Source: Robiginitomaculum sp.
GTDB lineage: Bacteria > Pseudomonadota > Alphaproteobacteria > Caulobacterales > Maricaulaceae
Assembly: GCA_021647375.1 (NCBI GenBank)
Contig: JAKIUV010000043.1
Location: 1-23,833 of the forward strand
DNA length: 23,833 bases
Direction of reading: 5' to 3'
The position numbers were made by a program, and so were the translations under genes. A model generated the notes under the pieces. The model ran no database searches, was not told where the DNA came from, and worked only from the letters and a program-made list of their open reading frames with translations. Shown in pieces: positions 8,459 to 14,625 of the stretch. Positions within the stretch are counted from its first letter, which is position 1; each line of letters opens with the position of its first letter.

Positions 8459-9516
8459 GCAGTGGTTTCTAACACATTGGGCGCAAATTCGCTCACCCAA
8501 TCATGCATGTTGGCCAATGCAGGGTGGGATATATCCCGGCTAAAGTGTTGCGCAACGCGCGGAATCATATCCAAATAACGCTGTTTGCCATCACGCCGTG
8601 CCAAACGCACAAAAATCCCGAGAATTTTAGCATTACGTTGTGCGGCTTGTACGGCATAGGCGGCACTAAATTTTTCGTCGTCCGGAATGCCTGCTTGCTG
8701 GCAGAACCGTGAAATTAACCCGCCAACCATATCAATATCAACATCGCGCCTAGCGTCCTCTAACAAGGATACTAGGTCATAGCTTGGGTGGGCGATGAGA
8801 GCATCTTGGAAATCTATTAGGCCAATTTTTGCAATTGCCTCACGCTCGGGAAGCCAGAACACATTGTCCGCATGAAAATCCCGAAGAGCAATACCGTGAG
8901 CGTGGGCATTTAAATGGGTGAAAGCATCAGCCCATATTTCGTACCACGCGGCTTTTGCAGTTTCGTCGACGGCACTGCCAAATTCCGGGACATACCATTC
9001 CAAAAACAAATCAGCTTCGGTCTGTAATGCCTGGGCATCATATTTACGCACAAGCCACTGCGCCCCGCGTGCGCTCAGTTGATCCGAAAAACTACTGCGG
9101 TAGATAGCGGCGAGGCAATCTATGGCACAGCTATATAATTCTTGTTCTTTGCCGGGGTCATCTGTCAGAACTTGGGAAAACAAATCGGCTCCCAAGTCTT
9201 CGAGCAACATGAAGCCGTTATCCCGGTCTGTGGCGAAAATACGCGGCGCAGAAAATCCGCGTCTGGTCAATGCTGTGGCAAGACATATAAAAGCGTCGGG
9301 GTCAGAGCCTGCCAGTTTGGCGGCGGTGCTATAGGGATCTTTGTGGGGCATAAAGGGCGCGTTCATAAGGACGAGCTGTTCTTCCCCAATTTCTTCATGA
9401 GAGCGGGTTAGTCGCTCATAGGAACGTGAAGACGCATCGCCCGGGAAGGGGGTGCGCTTGGCATCACCCCAACCATTATTTTGCAAAAACTGTACAATTA
9501 ACTGCTCACGCGTCAT
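8455..9516 (-). CDS. amgK: Aminoglycoside-phosphotransferase-fold sugar kinase, AmgK type
   Basis: This 353-residue protein belongs to the phosphotransferase (APH/choline kinase) fold. The catalytic loop is RDFHADN at 212-218 and the metal-binding segment LIDFQDA at 233-239, both intact; GDASSRSYERL near 26-36 is the nucleotide-binding region typical of AmgK. AmgK phosphorylates MurNAc and GlcNAc at the anomeric position, feeding the neighbouring MurU. This recycling route bypasses MurA and in other bacteria gives some intrinsic fosfomycin tolerance (established for Pseudomonas). The start at 9516 overlaps the tsaE end by 11 bases and the stop overlaps the murU start, so expression is tied to the operon. 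It should not be read as an antibiotic resistance gene from the fold alone. Confidence 0.87.
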   Translation of the reverse strand: MTREQLIVQFLQNNGWGDAKRTPFPGDASSRSYERLTRSHEEIGEEQLVLMNAPFMPHKDPYSTAAKLAGSDPDAFICLATALTRRGFSAPRIFATDRDNGFMLLEDLGADLFSQVLTDDPGKEQELYSCAIDCLAAIYRSSFSDQLSARGAQWLVRKYDAQALQTEADLFLEWYVPEFGSAVDETAKAAWYEIWADAFTHLNAHAHGIALRDFHADNVFWLPEREAIAKIGLIDFQDALIAHPSYDLVSLLEDARRDVDIDMVGGLISRFCQQAGIPDDEKFSAAYAVQAAQRNAKILGIFVRLARRDGKQRYLDMIPRVAQHFSRDISHPALANMHDWVSEFAPNVLETTA

Positions 9517-9961
9517 TTAGCCGGGCTTTCCAATCATTATTACCTGTAAGGACAGCAACCCGCCTATCATCTTTTTTGTTTAACGCAACCGTCAATTCAC
9601 TGCCGTTCAGTAATCCGTCAATACGTTCTGGCCATTCTATCAAGCAAACCCCGTCGTCCAGTGCTTCTTCTATACCCAATTCCCAAACGTCGATTTCGTT
9701 CTTTAAGCGGTAAAGATCAAAGTGCCAGACCTCGAATTTTGGCGCAGTATAGGTTTGAACCAATGTGTAGGTCGGGCTAGGAACCTCGGTGTCTCCGAGG
9801 AGCGAGCAAATCAACCCGCGCGCCAAACAGGTCTTGCCGGCGCCCAAATCACCTTTTAACAATATAATATCTCCGGCGCGCAAAAAAGGGGCGATCCAGG
9901 CACCCAGAGCTTGTGTTGCCGTCTCATCGGCTAGAACTACGGTTTTAATGATTCTATTCAT
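9506..9961 (-). CDS. tsaE: tRNA threonylcarbamoyladenosine biosynthesis ATPase TsaE
   Basis: TsaE is the small ATPase needed with TsaB, TsaC and TsaD to put t6A at position 37 of tRNAs reading ANN codons. The 151 residues are normal length. The Walker A motif GDLGAGKT is at 37-44, followed by SPTYTLVQTY (about 72-81) and WHFDLYRL, all TsaE hallmarks; the LIEWPERI segment near 108-115 is the conserved Glu-Trp-Pro motif. The ATG at 9961 is preceded by AAGG. It is the first gene of the six-gene operon and reads divergently from the ferredoxin gene, with a 108-base shared upstream region holding a 26-base dyad. The tsaE-amgK-murU-addB order is a conserved alphaproteobacterial arrangement. Confidence 0.93.
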   Translation of the reverse strand: MNRIIKTVVLADETATQALGAWIAPFLRAGDIILLKGDLGAGKTCLARGLICSLLGDTEVPSPTYTLVQTYTAPKFEVWHFDLYRLKNEIDVWELGIEEALDDGVCLIEWPERIDGLLNGSELTVALNKKDDRRVAVLTGNNDWKARLNDA

Positions 9962-9990
9962 ACACCTTGATAGGATAGTGCGGCTATGTG

Positions 9991-10016
9991 TTGCAAGTGC
10001 CGCAAAGCGCTTGCAA
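9991..10016. promoter_or_regulatory. 26-bp dyad between divergent tsaE and ferredoxin genes
   Basis: TTGCAAGTGC and GCGCTTGCAA face each other across CGCAAA, giving 10-base arms that differ at one position (a G-T pair as RNA). It lies 30 bases upstream of the tsaE start and 54 bases upstream of the ferredoxin start, a typical place for an operator or divergent-promoter element. No T-run follows on either side, so it is not an ordinary terminator. No specific regulator can be named. Confidence 0.45.
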
Positions 10017-10069
10017 TTTGATTTTCCCTGATTACATACAGTTTGAAATTAATACCATTCGGAGACATC

Positions 10070-10387
10070 ATGGCTAAAATTACTTTTATCGACCAAGCAG
10101 GCACTAAACGAGAGGTTGAAGCCAAGGCAGGACAATCTATCATGGAAGTGGCCGTTGCCAATATGATCCCCGGCATTGATGCGGACTGCGGCGGGGCTTG
10201 TGCCTGTGCCACCTGTCATGTTTATGTAGACGACGCATGGGCGGGCAAACTCAAACCTAAAGACGATATGGAAGAAAGCATGCTCGACTTCGCCGAAGAG
10301 GTGCAGGAACATTCGCGGTTATGTTGCCAAATTCTGGTGACGGACGATATTGACGGCATTGTTGTGACGACGCCAGAGAGCCAGTAA
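10070..10387 (+). CDS. [2Fe-2S] ferredoxin, adrenodoxin/ISC type
   Basis: This 105-residue electron carrier holds one [2Fe-2S] cluster and probably serves Fe-S assembly or a cytochrome P450/monooxygenase partner. The ligand pattern is Cys40-x5-Cys46-x2-Cys49 and Cys86 (in LCCQI), the spacing of vertebrate-type ferredoxins; extra cysteines at 44 and 85 are probably not ligands. The frame is open 9 codons further upstream, but GGAG sits 6 bases before the ATG at 10070 and MAKITFID is the usual family start. It stands alone, divergent from tsaE and convergent with the nuclease gene. The ISC genes are not adjacent, so the partner is not known. Confidence 0.93.
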   Translation: MAKITFIDQAGTKREVEAKAGQSIMEVAVANMIPGIDADCGGACACATCHVYVDDAWAGKLKPKDDMEESMLDFAEEVQEHSRLCCQILVTDDIDGIVVTTPESQ

Positions 10388-10403
10388 ATTTTGAATTTAA
10401 AGT

Positions 10404-10446
10404 CAGGCTACAATCTTGTCTTACGGGTCAGAAGCCTGTTTTTTTT
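10404..10446 (+). terminator. Probable terminator of the ferredoxin gene, overlapping the nuclease 3' end
   Basis: CAGGCT (10404-10409) pairs with AGCCTG (10433-10438) and eight Ts follow. The stem is only 6 bp and the loop is 23 bases, so strength is uncertain. It lies 17 bases after the ferredoxin stop and covers the last codons of the convergent nuclease gene, whose stop is at 10423-10421. Confidence 0.5.
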
Positions 10447-11014
10447 CTAGGCTAGCAGTTTTGGTTTTTTGACGCCGCCATTGCCAAGGAGCGATAGCGT
10501 TGCCATCTTGCCATAATCCTAAATTATTCGACCGGGCATTGTTTTCCGCTTGCGCATATCTTTCTCGGCCCGCTGGCGATTGCTGGTTTTGATATTTTTT
10601 GTAATGCCAGGCAAGACCATTTTCGTCCAAATCGAGATTAACCTCTATTTGCTCGACATAGACCGTGCCAATAATGCGTCCATATCTGCCGCGTTTTTCC
10701 CAAGCGACACAGACGGTTTTGTTTTTCACCAAGCCCGCTAGATGTTTTTTAGCAATATTGCCAAAAGCTTGCCGTTTTTCCGGCGCATCTATCGCGGCTA
10801 GTCGTACTTTGTGTTGGTAATTTTGAGCATCCAGAACGTTTAGCGTATCACCGTCAGATATATTGATAACTTTCCCCGTTAACGCGCATGCGATGTTTTT
10901 TGTTGCCGCATTTGCCAGATTTATTTTTCTCTTACTGAAAGCAGAATGCAACAATAACGCAGTAACTAAAACTAAGCTAAGCACAAAGTTGTATATATTT
11001 AACTGTCTTGTCAT
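10421..11014 (-). CDS. Membrane-anchored or secreted thermonuclease-like (SNase) protein
   Basis: The 197-residue product has an N-terminal hydrophobic segment (about 8-26, FVLSLVLVTALLLHSAF) followed by a staphylococcal-nuclease domain from about 45 to 181. Key residues of that fold appear: DGDTLNV (Asp56, Thr57), VRLAAIDAPE (Arg71, Asp76, Glu79) and YGRIIG (Arg113), so calcium-dependent nucleic acid cleavage is plausible. The first segment could be a signal peptide or an anchor; no lipobox is seen, although Cys43 lies after it. The frame is open to a TTG at 11074, but the ATG at 11014 puts the hydrophobic stretch at the start and is preferred. The RBS is weak. The role may be nutrient scavenging of outside DNA or RNA (inference). 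Confidence 0.85.
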   Translation of the reverse strand: MTRQLNIYNFVLSLVLVTALLLHSAFSKRKINLANAATKNIACALTGKVINISDGDTLNVLDAQNYQHKVRLAAIDAPEKRQAFGNIAKKHLAGLVKNKTVCVAWEKRGRYGRIIGTVYVEQIEVNLDLDENGLAWHYKKYQNQQSPAGRERYAQAENNARSNNLGLWQDGNAIAPWQWRRQKTKTASLEKKQASDP

Positions 11015-11131
11015 GATTACTGCAAGGCGATAAACAATATATTGCAACCCACAATTGACTAATAGATTTATCAATTGATATTATTAACAGTCCCCGTTAT
11101 GCAAACTCATCAAGAAACTCATAGAGGCAAT

Positions 11132-11935
11132 ATGCAAAAACCACAGATTTTATTTATTCACGGTATGTGGGGTACATCTAAAGTATGGGAGAATTATGCG
11201 CCCCGTTTTGAAACAGCAGGATATGAAACCAGTGCGGTGACTTTGCGGCTTCATGATTCGCCCATTGCGGAGCCTGCACCTGAGGGTCTGGGCACGACTA
11301 GCTTGCTGGATTATGTGGACGATGTAGTAAAAACGGTCGATGCTATGGTCGAAAAGGGGGCAAGCGCCCCTGTGCTTGTTGGTCATTCAATGGGCGGGTT
11401 GATTGCGCAATTGGTCGCCGCCCGTACCGATAATGTTAAAGCGGTAATTGCTCTAACCCCTGCACCGCCTGCAGGTGTGTTTGCACTCAAGCTTTCAACC
11501 ATAAAGATTTTTAAGAAAATCCTGTTAACGCCCAGGTTTTGGAAAAAGCCTACTCGCCTGACATGGGAGGCCGCCTATCAGGGCGTTTACAACGGATTGC
11601 CAGAAGCTGAGGCCAAACAGCATTTTGCCGATAATGTCTGGGATTCCGGGCGCGCTACATTCGAAATCGCATTTTGGACGATGGATAGAACCAAGGCCGC
11701 CAAACTCGACCGGGACAATATTAATTGTCCGGTGCTGATTTTATCCGGTGCGGATGACCTTACAGTAAATGCGAGCGTAGTGCGGGCATCCGCCAAGAAG
11801 TACAAAGGTGCCAATGCTGCCAAGCTGACCTATGAAAATTTACCTGGATATTCCCATTGGGTTTTAGGGGGCGCAGGCTGGGAAAAAATTGCGGACCGGT
11901 GTTTGGATTGGCTGAAGCTCAAAGCAAATAGCTAG
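11132..11935 (+). CDS. Alpha/beta-hydrolase fold protein
   Basis: This is a 267-residue soluble alpha/beta hydrolase. The N-terminal FIHGMWG gives the oxyanion-hole HG motif, the nucleophile elbow is GHSMGG with Ser86, the acid is Asp208 or Asp209 in LSGADDLTV, and the base is His242 in GYSHWVLGG, so the triad is complete. A cap region lies between about 115 and 195. It most resembles lysophospholipase or haloperoxidase-like esterases; the substrate cannot be read from sequence. The frame is open upstream to 11075, but AGAGG lies 5 bases before the ATG at 11132 and the fold begins directly after it. It is divergent from the nuclease gene and about 100 bases upstream of the MAPEG gene. Confidence 0.88.
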   Translation: MQKPQILFIHGMWGTSKVWENYAPRFETAGYETSAVTLRLHDSPIAEPAPEGLGTTSLLDYVDDVVKTVDAMVEKGASAPVLVGHSMGGLIAQLVAARTDNVKAVIALTPAPPAGVFALKLSTIKIFKKILLTPRFWKKPTRLTWEAAYQGVYNGLPEAEAKQHFADNVWDSGRATFEIAFWTMDRTKAAKLDRDNINCPVLILSGADDLTVNASVVRASAKKYKGANAAKLTYENLPGYSHWVLGGAGWEKIADRCLDWLKLKANS

Positions 11936-11982
11936 CATACAAATTTGTAGCTTTGAAAAGTGCCGATTTTCTGCTATCATCG

Positions 11983-12034
11983 CCCTATAAACAAAACTAG
12001 GGGATTATCCCTATAAACAAAACTAGGGGATTAT
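11983..12034 (+). repeat. Perfect 26-bp tandem duplication in the leader of the MAPEG gene
   Basis: Positions 11983-12008 and 12009-12034 are identical, each starting CCCTATAAACAAAACTAGGG and ending GATTAT. The second copy abuts the ATG at 12036 with one T between. Each copy carries the AGGGGAT Shine-Dalgarno-like element, so the gene has two possible binding sites, and their junction forms GGGATTATCCC, a short inverted repeat. A recent slippage or duplication event is the simplest reading. Confidence 0.95.
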
Positions 12035-12035
12035 T

Positions 12036-12458
12036 ATGAATGCTTTATCATCAACACATATGGCTTTACTCGGCTTTATAGGGTTATTTTTGGCACTTTT
12101 ACTGATTTTGGCGGGGCTTCGCACGACGCTGACGCTTAAGGGTACAAAAAAGGCCAATGATTTCGCGCCTACGGGAGAAGATGTTGGCGATTTTTCGCGC
12201 AGGCTGGTGCGGGCGCATGCCAATATGTATGAATTTTTCCCAGTTTACGGCGGTGTTTTACTGTATGCGATAGCGACCGGGCAAACCGGGGTGACCAATG
12301 GTCTGGCGGTAATTTTTCTGGGCGCGCGTCTGTTACAGACGATCGTTCACGTGCTTTCCACAAGTATTATTGCCGTGCAGGTACGGTTCTTCTTTTTCTT
12401 GGTGCAGTTCTTTATTGCGGCTTATTGGGTGCTTAAATTTTGCGGCATACTTGGGTAA
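12036..12458 (+). CDS. MAPEG family membrane protein
   Basis: The 140 residues form four hydrophobic helices: about 10-30, 65-82, 85-108 and 113-135. The helix 1 end, LRTTLTLKGTKKANDFAP, and the segment RLVRAHANMYEFFPVY (about 56-71) are characteristic of MAPEG proteins (eicosanoid and glutathione metabolism superfamily), where RAxxNxxE is the key motif. Bacterial members are small inner-membrane proteins, some with glutathione transferase or peroxidase activity, many with no known role. Translation starts straight after the tandem 26-bp repeat. It converges with the deacetylase gene, only 26 bases between stops. The family is clear, the substrate is not. Confidence 0.88.
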   Translation: MNALSSTHMALLGFIGLFLALLLILAGLRTTLTLKGTKKANDFAPTGEDVGDFSRRLVRAHANMYEFFPVYGGVLLYAIATGQTGVTNGLAVIFLGARLLQTIVHVLSTSIIAVQVRFFFFLVQFFIAAYWVLKFCGILG

Positions 12459-12484
12459 GGAGAGACCTAGGGGCTGTGTAGAAA

Positions 12485-13579
12485 TTAGGTTTTCAGAATT
12501 ACGTTAATCCGCTGCTTAATTTCGCCGCGTATTTTTCCGGTCGCTTTTTTGTCTTCCAATTTTGTTGTCCACTCTGGCAATCTGTCTTCCTCATCTATCA
12601 AGTCGCTGTCAAAACGGGCGAGTATTGCTTGCGCAGCTTCTGGCAATATTTCTGGAAGCCGATTACCACCTAGCAAGCCCCATAACCCGACCCAAGTGCG
12701 CACGGTTGTCCACGGATTATAACCGCCGCCGCCAAGCACGACGAGATGGGGTGTTTGCTGTTGCATATCCAAGACAGATTGCCAAAGCGCCCCATTGCTC
12801 AGCGCCATTTTTGAGAGCGGGTCGGCCTCCAAGGCATCGGCGCCGCAGGTGACAACGATGGCTTGGGGTTTTACACTTTCGCAGGTCGGGCGAATCAAAT
12901 TGTTATTAATATAGAGAAATTCACTATCATTGAGACCTTGAGGGACGGGCAAGTTGATGCAGCCCGGCGTGTTGTTCTCCATTTTACCGGAATATGGCCA
13001 ACGGTTTTCTTCGTGTACGGATAGGGTGGTGACGCGTTTGTCGTCCAAAAATGCAGCCTCAACGCCGTCGCCGTGGTGGGCATCTATGTCCACATATAAT
13101 ATGCGTTCTAACCCGGCGTCTAGCAATGTTAAAATCGCATAGACCGGGTCGTTGAAATAGCAAAACCCGTGGGCGCGATCTTTCAAACCGTGGTGGGTGC
13201 CACCAGAGGGATGGAAGGCGGTTTCGCCAGCCAGGGCTTGCTTGGCAGCTTCTATTGACCCACCAATCGTTGTGGCTGCACGCGCAAAAACGCCCTTGAA
13301 CAAGGGGTTTTCCATAGTGCCAAAATTATATCTCTTGCGCACATCGACACTGACCGATCCGAGCGCGTCGGCGGATTTTAGCGCTTCCACATAGTCCGCA
13401 TCATGAAAACGGGTGAGGGTGCTTTGGTCTGCCGTTGGACTGATGATGAAATTACGATCGTCTAGCCAACCAAGAATGCGGCACATGTCAAGCACAGATT
13501 CTTGCCGCGCATAGGAGAGCGGGTGGTTATGGCCAAAAGCTGATCGCCGGTATATTTCCGAACCGATATATACGGCCAT
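12485..13579 (-). CDS. Histone deacetylase-fold hydrolase, AcuC/class I type
   Basis: This 364-residue cytoplasmic hydrolase probably removes acetyl groups from proteins (as AcuC does for acetyl-CoA synthetase) or from polyamines. The class I arrangement is intact: the His pair in SGGTHHG (129-130), zinc ligands Asp166 and His168 in VDIDAHHGDG, the third ligand Asp248 in TCGADALEADP, and the transition-state Tyr287 in GGGGYNP. The start MAVYIGSEIYRRSAFGHNHP matches the AcuC-type N-terminus, with AGGA 7 bases before the ATG. It is divergent from the DsrE2-like gene. In bacteria such enzymes often sit near acyl-CoA synthetase or acetyltransferase genes, but none is in this window, so the target is open. 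Confidence 0.9.
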   Translation of the reverse strand: MAVYIGSEIYRRSAFGHNHPLSYARQESVLDMCRILGWLDDRNFIISPTADQSTLTRFHDADYVEALKSADALGSVSVDVRKRYNFGTMENPLFKGVFARAATTIGGSIEAAKQALAGETAFHPSGGTHHGLKDRAHGFCYFNDPVYAILTLLDAGLERILYVDIDAHHGDGVEAAFLDDKRVTTLSVHEENRWPYSGKMENNTPGCINLPVPQGLNDSEFLYINNNLIRPTCESVKPQAIVVTCGADALEADPLSKMALSNGALWQSVLDMQQQTPHLVVLGGGGYNPWTTVRTWVGLWGLLGGNRLPEILPEAAQAILARFDSDLIDEEDRLPEWTTKLEDKKATGKIRGEIKQRINVILKT

Positions 13580-13593
13580 ATTTCATTCCTGAT

Positions 13594-13608
13594 TTACTGT
13601 CACAGTAA
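13594..13608. promoter_or_regulatory. 15-bp palindrome, candidate operator between deacetylase and DsrE2-like genes
   Basis: TTACTGTCACAGTAA has perfect 6-base arms around TCA. It lies 14 bases upstream of the deacetylase start and ends 8 bases before the putative -35 box of the DsrE2-like gene, so a dimeric regulator bound here could affect both. No regulator is adjacent, and I cannot name a family with confidence. Confidence 0.45.
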
Positions 13609-13616
13609 CGTGATAA

Positions 13617-13645
13617 TTGAACATAGACAAACCATTATCTATGCT
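13617..13645 (+). promoter_or_regulatory. Putative sigma70 promoter of the DsrE2-like/tusA genes
   Basis: TTGAAC (13617-13622), a 17-base spacer and TATGCT (13640-13645). The spacing is ideal and the boxes are fair. It would give a leader of about 75 bases that includes TTAGG-GGATAGT-CCTAA (13696-13712), a small inverted repeat that shares the GGGGAT element seen before the MAPEG and nucleoside transporter genes. Confidence 0.45.
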
Positions 13646-13728
13646 TTATATGCGTGATTACTAATGTAGCAAATGCTAATGCAAATACGAAATAATTAGG
13701 GGATAGTCCTAACATAAAGGAGACGACC

Positions 13729-14229
13729 ATGGCTGACGTGGATATTGGCAATGCCAAAAAAATGACAATAATCTGTACCAAAGGTACACTGGACTGGGCT
13801 TACCCGCCGTTTATTCTGGCTACAACCGCCGCTGCCATGGATGTAGAGGTGACTATGTTTTTCACATTCTACGGGCTGGGTTTGTTGGATAAAAAATTAA
13901 ATCTTGGCGTGACCACACTCGGTAATGCGTCCATGCGTATGCCCATGGGCGGCATGCAGATGGCTATGCCGAACATGATCAGCATGATACCGGGCGCAAC
14001 TGCTGGTACGTCGATTATGATGAAAAACTTGATCAAGAAAAAAGGCGTTGCTTCTATTGAAGAATTGCGTGAAGCGGCGGTTCTGTCCGATATACGCATG
14101 ATTGCTTGTCAAATGACGATTGATCTGTTTGAGAAGAAAACTGAGAACATGATCGACGAAATTGAACTGGGCGGCGCGGCCACCTGGATGGAAAGCGCTT
14201 TAGCTTCCGATATTAATCTTTATATGTAA
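13729..14229 (+). CDS. DsrE/DsrF/DrsH-like sulfur-trafficking protein (DsrE2-like)
   Basis: The 166-residue product matches the DsrE2-type peroxiredoxin-like family that carries persulfide sulfur together with TusA. Conserved features are the early strand MTIICTKGTLDWAYPPF with Cys16, a Met- and Gly-rich middle (residues about 69-92, MRMPMGGMQMAMPNM) and IRMIACQMTIDLF with Cys127, the cysteine expected to hold the sulfur. Start and RBS are clear: AAAGGAG lies 6 bases before the ATG. tusA follows after 24 bases, so the two form a transcription unit. In sulfur oxidisers this pair delivers sulfur to oxidation complexes; in others it may serve general sulfur relay. No dsr, hdr, sox or rhodanese gene is in the window, so the exact pathway is open. 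Confidence 0.87.
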   Translation: MADVDIGNAKKMTIICTKGTLDWAYPPFILATTAAAMDVEVTMFFTFYGLGLLDKKLNLGVTTLGNASMRMPMGGMQMAMPNMISMIPGATAGTSIMMKNLIKKKGVASIEELREAAVLSDIRMIACQMTIDLFEKKTENMIDEIELGGAATWMESALASDINLYM

Positions 14230-14253
14230 CCCAGACTAATTATAGGAGTTTCT

Positions 14254-14493
14254 ATGTCTGATATTACCCCCGATGTTGTCCTTGATACCAAAGGACTAAA
14301 TTGCCCACTCCCAATCCTGAAAGCCAAGAAGGCGCTTAAAGGCATGGAAAATGGTCAAAACCTTGAACTAGCTTCTACCGATCCGGGTGCTGTTAAAGAT
14401 TTTGAAGCTTTTTGTAAAGCCACAGGAAACAAGCTGGTTTCTCATTGGATGGACGGCGATGTTTTCATGTTCATGATCGAGCGTGTGGTTTAA
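14254..14493 (+). CDS. tusA: TusA-family sulfur carrier protein
   Basis: The product (79 residues) has the family signature LNCPLPILKAKKAL with the persulfide-carrying Cys17 in the CPxP motif. TusA proteins pass sulfur from cysteine desulfurase or rhodanese to acceptors such as tRNA thiolation enzymes, molybdenum cofactor machinery or, in sulfur oxidisers, DsrE-type proteins. Here it follows the DsrE2-like gene after 24 bases, with a TAGGAG ribosome site before the ATG at 14254. The pairing suggests the two exchange sulfur. A more general name, TusA-like, is safer than a claim of the 2-thiouridine role, since no tusBCDE or mnmA is nearby. Confidence 0.92.
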   Translation: MSDITPDVVLDTKGLNCPLPILKAKKALKGMENGQNLELASTDPGAVKDFEAFCKATGNKLVSHWMDGDVFMFMIERVV

Positions 14494-14537
14494 TCCAGTG
14501 CATATTTGCAACTACAAAAAACCAAATACCTAAATCC

Positions 14538-14571
14538 GCAAAGGCGGCCTTGCTTGCAGGGTCGCCTTTGC
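14538..14571 (+). terminator. Strong hairpin after tusA, possible terminator
   Basis: GCAAAGGCG (14538-14546) pairs perfectly with CGCCTTTGC (14563-14571) across a 16-base loop, and further pairing is possible inside. No T-run follows on the plus strand (ACTAAACAAT), so it may be a processing or attenuation structure instead of a classic terminator. It lies 45 bases after the tusA stop and about 55 before the FadL-type gene. The rest of this gap shows only the RBS. Confidence 0.45.
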
Positions 14572-14625
14572 ACTAAACAATAATACAACACTCAATATAT
14601 GTCATAACAAAGGGGAGACATTACA

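Noticed and set aside
8455..9516. Aminoglycoside resistance kinase
   Set aside because: The fold is shared, but the operon with a MurU-type gene and tsaE identifies the sugar-salvage kinase.
881..9961. AddAB operon as a defence island
   Set aside because: AddA, AddB and neighbours match the standard repair operon with all motifs intact; no defence partner genes.
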